A stretch of 33,162 nt of DNA from an uncultured Clostridia bacterium (GCA_930979925.1 CAKNIB010000011.1:1-33162), one strand, 5' to 3'. Positions 1 through 8,425 are shown, counted from the first letter of the stretch. Numbers and translations are program-made. Notes: generated by a model not told the origin, from the letters alone.

Positions 1-2
1 AC

Positions 3-68
3 CTTATTGAAATTGAGCGTAAGAAGAAAAATGTTGGCATTACCGAATTTCAAACTCCAGTACTATAA
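3..68 (+). CDS. C-terminal end of an unknown gene (5' cut by window edge)
   Basis: An open frame runs from the window edge to a TAA at 66-68 and encodes a basic C-terminal tail ending in EFQTPVL. It is followed 16 bases later by a terminator hairpin facing the right way. The other two plus frames either meet a stop early or run through the hairpin. Only about 21 residues are visible, so no family can be assigned. It would be convergent with rluD. Confidence 0.45.
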   Translation, partial: LIEIERKKKNVGITEFQTPVL

Positions 69-83
69 TTTACATAAAAAATG

Positions 84-120
84 CAAAAAACGGAGAGAAA
101 TTTCTCCGTTTTTATTATTT
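84..120. terminator. Bidirectional rho-independent terminator
   Basis: Stem ACGGAGA (90-96) pairs with TCTCCGT (103-109) around a 6-base loop. It is followed on the plus strand by a T-rich tract and preceded by an A run, so it can end both the left-edge plus-strand gene and the minus-strand rluD operon, whose stop is at 150. Confidence 0.85.
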
Positions 121-149
121 TTACATATAAAATCATAAGTTTTGCCATT

Positions 150-1052
150 TTATCTTAATTTTTCTAAGTATTTTTTAAAATAATCTGGCAAGTCTATTTC
201 TAACTCCATAACTTTAGCTGTACGTGGATGGATAAAAGTAATCTTATAAGAATGTAATAGCTGTCCATTTAAGCCTTTTTCAGCGTGACCATAGACGTCA
301 TCGCCAACGATTGGATGATTTATCTGCTTGCAATGCACACGTATCTGATGAGTCCTACCAGTTTGAAGAGAAAATTTTACAAGCGTCTTTTTAGATGTTG
401 GATATATCTTCAACACCTTATAGTCAGTTATAGCAAGCCTACCTTTATCTGAGACTGCCATCTTTTTGCGGTCTGACTTGCTTCTCTCTATAAAAGTTTT
501 TATCTCCCCCTCATTTTCTTTAAAAACACCTTCACATAACGCTATATAATCTCGCTTGCAAGTTTTGTCCTTTATTTGCTTCGCAAGACTTACATGTGCC
601 ATGTCGTTTTTTGCTACCACCATAAGCCCAGAGGTGTTCTTGTCAAGCCTATGGACAATACCCGGTCTAAGCACTCCATTAATTCCGCTTAAATCTTTAA
701 CTCGATATAAAAGTCCGTTTACAAGTGTGTGGTCTTTAGTTGAAGAGCATGGATGCACTACAAGCCCCTGCGGTTTGTTCACAACAAGTAGGTCAGAGTC
801 CTCATAGATTATTTCAAACTCTACATCCTGAGGAAGTGCCTCAAGTGGTTTTATCTCATCAAAAATATACTCAACTTTGTCTCCCACCCTAACTTTTTCA
901 CCAGCCTTGACTTTCTTGCCATTTAAAGTGATTTTTCCATCTTCAATAAGAGCCTTGATGTGAGAACGTGTTTGTTCGGGGAAGTGCGCATTTAAAACGC
1001 TGTCAAGTCTAAGCCCTTTTTCTGTGTCACTGATAACAAAACTACCTTTCAT
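150..1052 (-). CDS. rluD: RluD/RluC-family 23S rRNA pseudouridine synthase
   Basis: Converts uridine to pseudouridine in rRNA; the exact target site cannot be read from sequence. An N-terminal S4-type RNA-binding domain (roughly residues 10-70) is followed by the catalytic domain, which carries the family signature GIVHRLDKNTSGL with the catalytic Asp in HRLD, and later GRTHQIRVH. I place the start at the second ATG (1052) because GGAG lies six bases upstream; the longer open frame starting at 1100 lies mostly inside lspA. That gives 300 residues, normal for the family. The start overlaps the TAG of lspA (1042-1044), so translation is probably coupled. Last gene of sepF-lspA-rluD, ending at the terminator near 100. 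Family certain; orthology to RluD rather than a sister enzyme is inferred from the lspA neighbourhood. Confidence 0.93.
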   Translation of the reverse strand: MKGSFVISDTEKGLRLDSVLNAHFPEQTRSHIKALIEDGKITLNGKKVKAGEKVRVGDKVEYIFDEIKPLEALPQDVEFEIIYEDSDLLVVNKPQGLVVHPCSSTKDHTLVNGLLYRVKDLSGINGVLRPGIVHRLDKNTSGLMVVAKNDMAHVSLAKQIKDKTCKRDYIALCEGVFKENEGEIKTFIERSKSDRKKMAVSDKGRLAITDYKVLKIYPTSKKTLVKFSLQTGRTHQIRVHCKQINHPIVGDDVYGHAEKGLNGQLLHSYKITFIHPRTAKVMELEIDLPDYFKKYLEKLR

Positions 1053-1749
1053 CATCTTCTCCACTGTCACTTTTAGGTTGTTGAGCGCTCTCGCTTTCAT
1101 CCTCTATTTTGTCTTCTGCCTTTTGGTTTTTCTCGTCATCTAACTTTTCAGAATTTTCTTGCGACTTTGTTTGCATAGTGGAAACGTCAATTTGTTCTAT
1201 TTCTGTTGTGTCTCTAAATTTTTCTATCTGTACAGTAATTGTAGCAAGTTTTTTGTCCTCTTTTGAGTACAAAAATATAAAATAAATAATCATTAATATT
1301 ATGCCAACAGTTAGACAAATATCTGCAACATTAAATACAGGAAACTCCATAAACTCAAAGTTGATAAAGTCGCGAACGTATCCAAAGGCTATCCTATCAA
1401 CCAAGTTGCCAATGCAACCACCAGCGATAAAGCCAACGCTTATGCCAAGGGTAATAGAACTTGCGTTTTTGAGTTTTTTTAACCTAAGCGCATAGAACCA
1501 AATATAAATCCCTAAAATTAATATTGAAACAATAATTAAAAAGATAGAGCGGCCTTCAAAAATGCCCCATGCCGCTCCACTGTTCTGCACATGGACAAAA
1601 TTGATAAATCCAGGTATAACATCCATGCTGTCCCCGACATTAGGTAATGCCTGTATTACATAGTGTTTACTGAGTAGGTCGAGCAAAAGCCCAGCAATAA
1701 ATATACCTAAAGCAAAAGATATGGATAAGATAATTTTATTATTCTTCAA
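1042..1749 (-). CDS. lspA: Lipoprotein signal peptidase (signal peptidase II) with acidic C-terminal extension
   Basis: Membrane aspartyl protease that removes signal peptides from diacylglyceryl-modified prolipoproteins. About four hydrophobic segments are visible in residues 1-162. The family motifs are present: VQNSGAAWG near 54-62, GNLVDR near 114-119, and the catalytic Asp pair in VRDFINF (D127) and FNVADI (D143). The protein is 235 residues against about 150-170 usually. The excess is a tail of about 70 residues after the last membrane segment, rich in Glu, Asp, Ser, Lys and Gln, with no recognisable domain and predicted cytoplasmic. The start overlaps the end of sepF by 11 bases and the stop overlaps the start of rluD, so all three are likely translated from one message. 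The core is certain; the tail has no assigned role. Confidence 0.96.
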   Translation of the reverse strand: MKNNKIILSISFALGIFIAGLLLDLLSKHYVIQALPNVGDSMDVIPGFINFVHVQNSGAAWGIFEGRSIFLIIVSILILGIYIWFYALRLKKLKNASSITLGISVGFIAGGCIGNLVDRIAFGYVRDFINFEFMEFPVFNVADICLTVGIILMIIYFIFLYSKEDKKLATITVQIEKFRDTTEIEQIDVSTMQTKSQENSEKLDDEKNQKAEDKIEDESESAQQPKSDSGEDDER

Positions 1750-2101
1750 CTTCCATGCCCTCCGGCAATATTAAATATAGCTTTTCATCACTAAGCGGGA
1801 TAAATTTTGCATTCTTGCCAAAACAAAAGCCTTTTATAAAGTCAATTATCTTGTTTGAGACTTCGCTATCACAAACATCGGTTGAGATGATGATCGCCTT
1901 GTTTTGCCTTGCGAACTCCATAAAATCTTTAAACTGGTCAAAATTTTCTGGATAATAAACAGGCACGCCATCTATATCCTCAACTCTTTTATTTTTATTA
2001 GATTTTAATTTATAAGATGCCTTTGGCTTAATTTTAACCTTTTTAGTTTTGGTCTCACTTTCAAACCCAAGCGCTTTAAAAATACCGCCCATAAAACTCA
2101 T
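1739..2101 (-). CDS. sepF: SepF-like cell division protein (DUF552)
   Basis: SepF is a membrane-associated septum protein that binds the C-terminal tail of FtsZ and can act beside or instead of FtsA. The protein starts with a hydrophobic/aromatic stretch typical of the SepF membrane anchor, then a basic linker (residues 15-40), then the SepF core ending in IDFIKGFCFG and LYLILPEGMEVE, equivalent to the family IIDFLSG and the final beta strand. At 120 residues it is shorter than the usual ~150 because the linker is short. The start is set at ATG 2101, nine bases after AAGGAA; a TTG at 2107 is too close to it. A weak -10 (TATAAT, 2127-2132) lies just upstream without a good -35. First gene of the set with lspA and rluD, a compressed form of the Gram-positive ylm-lspA-rluD neighbourhood. 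Confidence 0.8.
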   Translation of the reverse strand: MSFMGGIFKALGFESETKTKKVKIKPKASYKLKSNKNKRVEDIDGVPVYYPENFDQFKDFMEFARQNKAIIISTDVCDSEVSNKIIDFIKGFCFGKNAKFIPLSDEKLYLILPEGMEVEE

Positions 2102-2212
2102 AAACAATAATTCCTTTTTATTTTTTATTATAGTATAACATAAAAAGGAATAAATTAAAAGAAAAAATTGAGTTTAATTAATATATTTAATATCTAAAAA
2201 ATAAGAAAATCA

Positions 2213-2752
2213 TTATTGATTTATTTTATTTTCTGCTTTAGTACGTCTTACCTCTTCTGACAAGATATTTAATCTAAATGCTTCGTCAAAAAATAGATGT
2301 CGAGGTATTTGATGTTTCTTTATCTTACCGCTCATATATTGATAAGCATAGTCTCCAACCTCGGTTTTCTCTTCTGTTACCCTGCCAAAGACGTCGCGAT
2401 AAAGCTCTTTACCATTCTTTTCTCTTTTTACATGAGAATAACCCTCTTCATATGGTGTTGCAGAGAAAAAATCTTCACTTTTATTACCATAAATATCGAT
2501 AAAATTATATGGTGATGTTTGTCCTTTTCGTGTCAATGCCACTCCACAGTTATAAGGATATGCCTCAAAGTACTCCTCGCTTAGTTTGCCATTTATATCC
2601 ATAAATTGCCAGTTCCCGTCGCTATTCTTTTTCACAAGAGCATAGCCATCGACAAAATCTTCAGCTATGTTAAACTTTTCGCTAACGCTACCATCTATAA
2701 ATTTAAAATAATATTTGCCTTCGTTTTCATACTTTACTGGATATGTTACCAT
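2213..2752 (-). CDS. WG-repeat (KWG-type) protein of unknown role
   Basis: A soluble protein of 179 residues built of about four degenerate WG-type repeats, each carrying a core like FIDxxGxxSExFxxAxPYxxGxAxVK (for example around 17-40, 50-75, 85-110 and 118-130). Such repeats form beta-rich scaffolds; no catalytic residues are visible and there is no signal peptide or membrane segment. Two ATG codons stand in tandem; the second (2752) has the better spacing, six bases, to a strong GGAGG at 2759-2763. The C-terminal 40 residues are charged and helical in character. It is monocistronic between sepF and tuf on the same strand, with no good sigma-A promoter visible. Function unknown. Confidence 0.75.
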   Translation of the reverse strand: MVTYPVKYENEGKYYFKFIDGSVSEKFNIAEDFVDGYALVKKNSDGNWQFMDINGKLSEEYFEAYPYNCGVALTRKGQTSPYNFIDIYGNKSEDFFSATPYEEGYSHVKREKNGKELYRDVFGRVTEEKTEVGDYAYQYMSGKIKKHQIPRHLFFDEAFRLNILSEEVRRTKAENKINQ

Positions 2753-2856
2753 CATCGCCCTCCTACTTGTGTTTATTTTTAATAAAAATATTTAAAGCAT
2801 AAACCTTCTGAAAATCTTAAAAACCGTATAAAATTTAAAATTTGCAAAAAGATTAA

Positions 2857-2904
2857 CAAAAAAAGCATGTAATATTGCGATGTGCACTTTCGCAAAATAC
2901 ATGC
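2857..2904 (-). terminator. Rho-independent terminator of tuf
   Basis: On the minus strand, GCATGTA (2898-2904) pairs with TACATGC (2865-2871), and GCGA with TCGC inside, with a small mismatch between them. A T-rich tract of seven T follows. It lies about 100 bases after the tuf stop codon. Confidence 0.8.
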
Positions 2905-3002
2905 CTTAATTTGCTTAATAACATCTAATGAAAGTAAAACTTTCATAACCTTGCGGAAATATCCCGCGAAAATTTTAATCTATAATAGATTTGCACTTAC
3001 AA

Positions 3003-4190
3003 TTACTCAACGATTGAAGATACAACGCCTGAACCAACAGTTCTGCCACCTTCACGGATAGCGAAACGAAGTCCTTGCTCGATAGCAACTGGGTTAATAA
3101 GAGTGATTGTCATATTAACGTGGTCGCCAGGCATAACCATTTCTACACCCTTCTCAAGTTCGATAACGCCAGTAACGTCAGTTGTTCTGAAGAAGAATTG
3201 AGGTCTGTAACCATTGAAGAATGGAGTGTGACGTCCGCCTTCCTCTTTCTTAAGAACGTATACTTGAGCTGTGAACTTAGTGTGTGGGTGGATTGAACCT
3301 GGTTTGCAAAGAACTTGACCTTTTTCGATTTCGTTTCTTTGAATACCGCGAAGAAGAAGTCCAGCGTTATCACCTGCGATAGCAGCGTCAAGTGACTTAT
3401 GGAACATTTCAACGCCTGTTACAACTGTTTGTTTAGATTGGCCAAGACCAACGATTTCAACAGTGTCACCAATTTTAACTGAACCACGCTCTACTCTACC
3501 AGTAGCAACGGTACCACGACCAGTGATTGTGAATACGTCCTCAACAGGCATAAGGAAAGGTTTATCAGTGTCACGCTCTGGCTCTGGGATATAGTTGTCA
3601 AGAGCATCCATAAGTTCTTTAATGCAGTCACAAGCAGGGTTATTAACGTCACCAGCTTGAGCAGCTTCAAGAGCTTTAAGAGCTGAGCCTTTGATGATTG
3701 GGGTTTTGTCTCCTGGGAAACCATACTCAGTAAGAAGGTCTCTGATCTCCATTTCAACAAGCTCAAGGAGCTCTGGATCATCAACTTGATCAGTTTTGTT
3801 CATGAAAACAACGATGTAAGGTACACCTACTTGTCTTGCAAGAAGGATGTGCTCTCTAGTTTGAGGCATAGGACCATCTGTTGCAGCAACAACAAGGATA
3901 GCACCGTCCATTTGAGCAGCACCTGTAATCATGTTTTTAACGTAGTCAGCGTGTCCCGGACAGTCTACGTGAGCGTAGTGTCTTTTATCTGTTTCATATT
4001 CTACGTGTGCGGTATTGATTGTGATACCACGGGCTCTTTCTTCTGGAGCCTTATCAATTTCATCATATCTCATTTTTTGAGTGCCGTAAAGCATAGTGAT
4101 TGCGGCTGTAAGAGTTGTCTTACCATGGTCAACGTGACCAATTGTACCAACGTTTACGTGTGGCTTAGATCTAACATAAGCTTCTGCCAT
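3003..4190 (-). CDS. tuf: Elongation factor Tu
   Basis: GTPase that delivers aminoacyl-tRNA to the ribosome. All three domains are complete at 395 residues, the usual length. The G motifs are plain: GHVDHGKTT (near 18-26), the switch I region [18 protein letters not shown] in switch II, NKTD and GSALKAL. The start ATG is preceded by GGAG at a nine-base spacing. The gene ends the str operon on the minus strand but has its own extended -10 promoter at 4236-4263 and a terminator at 2857-2904, so it can be expressed independently of fusA and of the three unknown genes that separate it from fusA. Confidence 0.99.
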   Translation of the reverse strand: MAEAYVRSKPHVNVGTIGHVDHGKTTLTAAITMLYGTQKMRYDEIDKAPEERARGITINTAHVEYETDKRHYAHVDCPGHADYVKNMITGAAQMDGAILVVAATDGPMPQTREHILLARQVGVPYIVVFMNKTDQVDDPELLELVEMEIRDLLTEYGFPGDKTPIIKGSALKALEAAQAGDVNNPACDCIKELMDALDNYIPEPERDTDKPFLMPVEDVFTITGRGTVATGRVERGSVKIGDTVEIVGLGQSKQTVVTGVEMFHKSLDAAIAGDNAGLLLRGIQRNEIEKGQVLCKPGSIHPHTKFTAQVYVLKKEEGGRHTPFFNGYRPQFFFRTTDVTGVIELEKGVEMVMPGDHVNMTITLINPVAIEQGLRFAIREGGRTVGSGVVSSIVE

Positions 4191-4235
4191 TTTTATATTC
4201 TCCTTTTTGTTTTTGTTTTTTTGATTACTAGTAAT

Positions 4236-4263
4236 ATTCTAGCATACTTTTTTTTATTTTCAA
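4236..4263 (-). promoter_or_regulatory. Sigma-A promoter for tuf
   Basis: On the minus strand, -35 TTGAAA (4258-4263), a 16-bp spacer, and -10 TAGAAT (4236-4241) with the extended TGC just before it. The predicted start site is about 40 bases upstream of the tuf ATG. It lies in the short gap after the 4304-4834 gene. Confidence 0.75.
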
Positions 4264-4303
4264 AATGATTTTTAAAAGTTTTAACTTATTTTTGTAGGTT
4301 TTT

Positions 4304-4834
4304 CTACATTCTTTCAGCTTGAGGGAAATATTTGTAGTAAGGTGCCAGTCTTTTATCTGTTACGTTTTGTCTGTAGTCGCTTATAAACCTATCGACAATT
4401 TGTACAGTCTTTGCAAATATATTTGTTTTAAACTCTTGCATTTGTGCGGATCTCAGCGTGCCAGACTCCTTTTTCTCTTTGATAATTTTGTGCATCTCTT
4501 TAAAACATTCTCTTTTGATAAAGCTAACATAATCAACTTCATAATCACAATCTGGCAACGGCTGACTTAAAAACTTACAAGTCATAAATTGCACATATTG
4601 CATATCTAGTTGGTTTACATTAATTCTTTTAGCAAGAGGACCTTCCACGACACACTCAAAATCGTAAAGATAGATTTTGCTGACCCCAGATTTAGCTTCA
4701 AGCGTAACTAAGACATGCCTATCCTCGCCTACTCCATCAAATCTTGCTGAGGCTTTCCCCTCCTCAATTAAGCACCTACTGCTATTAAGAAAATTTATTA
4801 CATCTTCAGTAGTTAAATATTCACAATAATTCAT
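4304..4834 (-). CDS. Unknown protein, third of three tandem paralogues between fusA and tuf
   Basis: 176 residues, cytoplasmic, no signal peptide or membrane segment. I do not recognise the family. It shares with the next two genes an N-terminal motif of the form M-N/Q-Y/F-x-x-x-L-T/S-x-E-D/N-V/L-x-x-F, a central K-x-YLYDFE segment followed by an acidic/small residue patch (VVEGPLAKR), and then FMTCKF about 15-20 residues later. The C-terminal third is predicted helical and basic, ending in YYKYFPQAERM. The start ATG has GAGGGTGG upstream. It lies 27 bases after the previous paralogue and directly ahead of the tuf promoter. The shared segments suggest ancient tandem duplication. Position in the ribosomal operon suggests constitutive expression; function is not inferable. 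Confidence 0.8.
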   Translation of the reverse strand: MNYCEYLTTEDVINFLNSSRCLIEEGKASARFDGVGEDRHVLVTLEAKSGVSKIYLYDFECVVEGPLAKRINVNQLDMQYVQFMTCKFLSQPLPDCDYEVDYVSFIKRECFKEMHKIIKEKKESGTLRSAQMQEFKTNIFAKTVQIVDRFISDYRQNVTDKRLAPYYKYFPQAERM

Positions 4835-4861
4835 ATTTCCACCCTCGCTACTATTTTATAA

Positions 4862-5311
4862 CTATTGCAGTGATTTGTCAATAGTATTCGAAGATTCTTG
4901 CATATACTCAAGTGCATCTTTTAGAAATAGCGCTATATTTCCAATATAAGACTCACTATTTATATAATTTGAAGCATTATTGTGCATTTTTTCATATTCC
5001 GCTCTAATATGAGCAATGTAAACCTGTCGGTAGTCACTTCCAAATATCTCTGTCATATAAAGAGGATATGCTTTAGCAATCTTTTTCTTTTCCTCTCCAG
5101 AAAGATAGCCAAGGTAACCTTTCGCCAAGTCTTCTATTTCGCATTTAAAATCTGAAAAATGAACCTTAAAAATACTTTTTTGACCTTTTATAACAGTTAT
5201 AACAACACCATTTCTATCTCTTGAGTATATAAAGCTGTTTCCATATGGTGTAAGATTTTTGGATACAAAATCTTTTAAATTTTCTATAGATAGTTTATTT
5301 GCAAATTGCAT
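4862..5311 (-). CDS. Unknown protein, second of three tandem paralogues between fusA and tuf
   Basis: 149 residues, the shortest of the three. Family not recognised. The N-terminus MQFANKLSIENLKDF matches the pattern of both neighbours, the middle carries SDFKCEIED in place of YLYDFE/YLYDYD, and the YMTEIFG stretch matches FMTCKF and FMTYMFG in the others. No membrane segment or signal peptide; the C-terminal part is helical and acidic. The start is well supported by GGAG six bases upstream. It begins eight bases after the stop of the gene at 5320-5853 and is followed at 27 bases by the third paralogue, consistent with one operon. Sequence divergence among the three is large, so duplication is old or the copies evolve fast. 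Confidence 0.8.
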   Translation of the reverse strand: MQFANKLSIENLKDFVSKNLTPYGNSFIYSRDRNGVVITVIKGQKSIFKVHFSDFKCEIEDLAKGYLGYLSGEEKKKIAKAYPLYMTEIFGSDYRQVYIAHIRAEYEKMHNNASNYINSESYIGNIALFLKDALEYMQESSNTIDKSLQ

Positions 5312-5319
5312 ATTATCTC

Positions 5320-5853
5320 CTATTCTTTGCCATATTCATCATCAAATAATGGCATTTTTATACCTTTTGCTCTATAATCTTCCTCAAAATATTGAGTGTT
5401 TACTCGGTTTTTATAGAGAAACATCTCTTGAGTAATATTGTCGGATATTTTTTGTTTGGCGTTTTCATCTAGTCCTTCAGTCTCCTCGTAGTTAGAGTTC
5501 CAAAGCGCGTCATAAACATCTACATAAAACTTTAAGCAATCATCTTTATATGGTTTGTAACCATATTTTGCATTGCCAAACATATAGGTCATAAAGAGTT
5601 TGTATTCAAGTCTAATATCATCCAATTTTTCTTGACTTATAAGTTTTTCAGCTGTCCCCTCAATAGAAATGTCGTAGTCATATAGATAAACTTTTAGCTT
5701 GTTGGTCTTAAAGAGACCGCTTTTTTGGTAGCATATCGCCACAAGGCAATCTTCGCCCTCTTGGACATACATCCTATTTGCAATCTCATTAATACCTACA
5801 AGATTGAGAAAATTTTTTACATCTTCTCCTGTTAGTTTGTTAACATATTGCAT
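5320..5853 (-). CDS. Unknown protein, first of three tandem paralogues, coupled to fusA
   Basis: 177 residues, family not recognised. It opens with [17 protein letters not shown], close to the N-termini of the next two genes, followed by KVYLYDYDISIEG and FMTYMFG, the two other shared motifs. The C-terminal half is charged and rich in Tyr, Asp and Glu. Its ATG (5851-5853) overlaps the TAA stop of fusA by one base (TAATG), and no proper ribosome binding site lies at normal distance, so translation is probably coupled to that of fusA. That makes it part of the str operon transcript. Possible roles (a translation-associated factor or an inserted lineage-specific module) are speculation. Confidence 0.82.
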   Translation of the reverse strand: MQYVNKLTGEDVKNFLNLVGINEIANRMYVQEGEDCLVAICYQKSGLFKTNKLKVYLYDYDISIEGTAEKLISQEKLDDIRLEYKLFMTYMFGNAKYGYKPYKDDCLKFYVDVYDALWNSNYEETEGLDENAKQKISDNITQEMFLYKNRVNTQYFEEDYRAKGIKMPLFDDEYGKE

Positions 5854-7925
5854 TATTGTTTAGCACGCTCTCCAATAATTGTCTGAGCAACTGATTTTGG
5901 AACTTCTTGATAACGAAGAGGCTCCATAACATAGCTACCACGACCCTGAGTTTGAGAACGAAGGTCGGTTGCATAACCAAACATTTCAGCAAGTGGAACT
6001 TCTGCGTTTACTATTTGAGTTCCAGCGATTGTTTCGTTACCAGTAAGCATACCACGACGAGAGGTAAGATTACCCATAACTGTTCCAAGGTACTCATCAG
6101 GCACTTCAACAGATACCTTCATAATAGGCTCAAGGATTACTGGGTCAGCCTTCTTTGCACCATCTTGGAAAGCCATAGAACCAGCGATTTTGAATGCCAT
6201 TTCAGAAGAGTCAACCTCATGGTAAGAACCATCAACAAGGGTTACTCTGAAGTCAACGGTCTCATAACCAGCAAGCACACCATTCATACGAGCTTCTGCG
6301 ATACCAGCGTTAACTGCAGGGATGTATTCCTTAGGAATAGAACCACCGACAGTCTTATCAACAAACTCATAACCAGAGCCAGCTGGAAGAGGCTCCATCT
6401 CAATGATACAGTGACCATACTGACCTTTACCACCGCTCTGACGAACGAATTTGCCTTCTGCTCTAACCGCTTTCTTAATTGCTTCACGGTAAGAAACCTG
6501 TGGCTTACCAACAGTAGCCTCAACCTTAAATTCTCTAAGAAGTCTATCTACGATAATTTCAAGGTGAAGTTCGCCCATACCAGCGATAAGAGTTTGTCCT
6601 GTCTCTTGGTTAGTAGAAACGCGGAAAGAAGGGTCTTCTCTTGAAAGTTTTGCAAGAGCAAGAGCCATTTTTTCCTGCATATCCTTTGTTTTTGGCTCAA
6701 TAGCGAGCTGGATAACAGGTTCTGGGAACTCCATACTTTCAAGTTGGATAGGATGTTTTTCATCACAAAGAGTATGTCCTGTGATGGTATCTTTAAGACC
6801 AACGATAGCGGCGATATCACCAGCACTAACTTCATTGATCTCTTGACGGTTGTTTGCGTGCATACGGATAAGACGGCCAACACGCTCAGTCTTGCCTGTG
6901 TTTGAGTTGTAAACATATGATCCGGCAGTAAGTTTACCACTATAAACACGGAAGAAGGTAAGTCCGCCAACATATGGGTCGGTCATAATCTTAAATGCAA
7001 GTCCGGCAAGAGGAGCGTTTTCGTCTGGAGCTCTTGTCTCGGTCTCACCTGTCTCAGGGTTAACGCCTGTGATGTGGTCGATATCAAGTGGGCTTGGCAA
7101 GTACTCAACCATAGCATCAAGAAGCATTTGAACACCCTTATTCTTATATGATGAACCGCAAAGCACTGGAACTAAAGTTTTAGCAATAGTTGCCTTTCTG
7201 ATAGCTTTTTTGAGCTCATCAATGGTGATTTCTTGACCATCAAAGTATTTTTCAAGCAGGGCATCGTCAGTTTCAACAACCTTTTCAACCATTTCATCAT
7301 GATATTTTTGAGCTTTTTCTTTGTAATCAGCTGGAATATCAGTGACTTCAATCTCTTTTCCAAGGTCGTCTTTATAAATTTCTGCCTTCATTGTAAGAAG
7401 GTCGATAATTCCTGAGAAAGTTTCAGCTTCCCCAATAGGAATTTGAATTGGTAATGGATTGGTTTTCAGTCTGTTTCTAATTGATTCTATACATTTAAAG
7501 AAATCAGCTGCATCTCTGTCCATTTTGTTAACATAGATAATGGCTGGTACCTTGTATTTTGTAGCCTGACGCCAAACAGTTTCAGTCTGTGGTTGAACTG
7601 TGTCACGAGCAGAAAGAACAAGAACTGCACCATCAAGAACCTTAAGTGAACGCTCAACTTCAATAGTGAAGTCAACGTGTCCAGGAGTATCAATGATGTT
7701 TATCTTGTGGTCTTTCCAAGTACAAGTGGTACAAGCAGAAGTGATAGTAATACCACGCTCTTGCTCTTGAGCCATCCAGTCCATGGTAGCTTGACCATCA
7801 TGCACCTCACCGATCTTGTGAGACCTACCAGTGTAGAAAAGAATTCTCTCAGTAGTGGTAGTCTTACCAGCATCGATGTGAGCCATGATACCAACGTTTC
7901 TAGTCATTTCTAGATTATTTGCCAT
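5853..7925 (-). CDS. fusA: Elongation factor G
   Basis: GTPase that drives tRNA-mRNA translocation and works in ribosome recycling. At 690 residues it is a full-length five-domain EF-G. Visible motifs are AHIDAGKTT (P-loop), RGITITSA (switch I), IDTPGHVDF and [10 protein letters not shown], with domain IV and V sequence such as GGKGQYGHC and the C-terminal [11 protein letters not shown]. The start is ATG 7925, preceded by GGAG at seven bases and giving the usual N-terminus just before [11 protein letters not shown]; an upstream in-frame ATG at 7982 adds 19 residues with no match to the family. It lies downstream of rpsG after a repeat-rich 500-bp gap and shares its stop codon with the start of the first unknown paralogue. 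Confidence 0.99.
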   Translation of the reverse strand: MANNLEMTRNVGIMAHIDAGKTTTTERILFYTGRSHKIGEVHDGQATMDWMAQEQERGITITSACTTCTWKDHKINIIDTPGHVDFTIEVERSLKVLDGAVLVLSARDTVQPQTETVWRQATKYKVPAIIYVNKMDRDAADFFKCIESIRNRLKTNPLPIQIPIGEAETFSGIIDLLTMKAEIYKDDLGKEIEVTDIPADYKEKAQKYHDEMVEKVVETDDALLEKYFDGQEITIDELKKAIRKATIAKTLVPVLCGSSYKNKGVQMLLDAMVEYLPSPLDIDHITGVNPETGETETRAPDENAPLAGLAFKIMTDPYVGGLTFFRVYSGKLTAGSYVYNSNTGKTERVGRLIRMHANNRQEINEVSAGDIAAIVGLKDTITGHTLCDEKHPIQLESMEFPEPVIQLAIEPKTKDMQEKMALALAKLSREDPSFRVSTNQETGQTLIAGMGELHLEIIVDRLLREFKVEATVGKPQVSYREAIKKAVRAEGKFVRQSGGKGQYGHCIIEMEPLPAGSGYEFVDKTVGGSIPKEYIPAVNAGIAEARMNGVLAGYETVDFRVTLVDGSYHEVDSSEMAFKIAGSMAFQDGAKKADPVILEPIMKVSVEVPDEYLGTVMGNLTSRRGMLTGNETIAGTQIVNAEVPLAEMFGYATDLRSQTQGRGSYVMEPLRYQEVPKSVAQTIIGERAKQ

Positions 7926-8027
7926 AATATTTCTCCTTATAAAATTTACATCAATTAAATGGTGATGTAAGCCATACGCCACAGGCGCTATTTATAATGT
8001 TTTTAAAACATAATTTTTATGGTTATA

Positions 8028-8110
8028 TCAATCAAACCGCAGTAAAACGAGTGAGGCTAGGCTCGGGACGATTTTCGACCAGGAGCTTAGGTGCCTTAGG
8101 CACTTTTTAT
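8028..8110. repeat. 83-bp perfect direct repeat, copy 1
   Basis: Identical base for base to 8204-8286. Inside it, GCTC(G)GG(A)CGA pairs with TCG(A)CC(AG)GAGC to form a bulged hairpin, and the 13-base palindrome GTGCCTTAGGCAC at 8091-8103 follows, ending in TTTTT on the plus strand. This looks like a structured unit with a terminator-like end reading against the str operon. It is more GC-rich than its surroundings and contains no open frame of note. Confidence 0.92.
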
Positions 8111-8156
8111 CTTAATAGATACTAGCTACCCAATAGTATAAGCATTTAATTGGATA

Positions 8157-8193
8157 AAAACGAGCAACGCTAGGGTGTCCTTAGACACTTTTT
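8157..8193. repeat. Shortened relative of the 83-bp repeat
   Basis: Starts AAAACGAGCAACGCTAGG, close to AAAACGAGTGAGGCTAGG of the 83-bp repeat, then jumps directly to the terminal hairpin. The middle is missing. The hairpin is GTGTC-CTTA-GACAC (8175-8188) instead of GTGCC-TTA-GGCAC: the T and A changes compensate each other and keep the pairing. It ends in six T on the plus strand. Confidence 0.6.
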
Positions 8194-8203
8194 TAATAGT
8201 TTT

Positions 8204-8286
8204 TCAATCAAACCGCAGTAAAACGAGTGAGGCTAGGCTCGGGACGATTTTCGACCAGGAGCTTAGGTGCCTTAGGCACTTTTTAT
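8204..8286. repeat. 83-bp perfect direct repeat, copy 2
   Basis: Second identical copy, 176 bp after the first. The palindrome GTGCCTTAGGCAC is at 8267-8279. The boundaries are sharp: the bases on both sides differ between copies. Perfect identity in a non-coding gap implies recent duplication or sequence homogenisation. Confidence 0.92.
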
Positions 8287-8296
8287 ACCGCGGCAT

Positions 8297-8425
8297 AATA
8301 AACTATTCAAAAGCAAGTAAGACAAGGCTCGCTAGGACTTTCAGGAGGGAGCTTAGTAAGTCCTAAGTGACTGACTGAAAGGACTAGCAGAAACGCAGTA
8401 TTACGCAGCTTTTCAATAGTTTATT
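8297..8425. repeat. 129-bp structured element with 18-bp inverted ends, abutting the rpsG stop
   Basis: The ends 8297-8314 and 8408-8425 are inverted repeats matching at 17 of 18 positions. Inside, 8331-8344 and the complementary segment near 8378-8391 match at 12 of 14 positions, and CTTAG/CTAAG pair in the centre, so the whole element can fold as one long hairpin. Its right end includes two bases of the rpsG TAA codon. It shares short words (GGCTCG, AGGGAGCTTAG-like) with the 83-bp repeats. It may be a MITE-like element or a 3' RNA structure of rpsG. Confidence 0.7.

Noticed and set aside
3786..4268. 160-codon plus-strand open frame opposite tuf
   Set aside because: Antisense to a certain EF-Tu gene, Cys/Ser/Val-rich composition typical of a reverse-frame shadow.
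5907..6644. 245-codon plus-strand open frame opposite fusA
   Set aside because: It lies wholly within the complementary strand of a certain EF-G gene, has no ribosome binding site and no recognisable domain; a shadow of codon bias.
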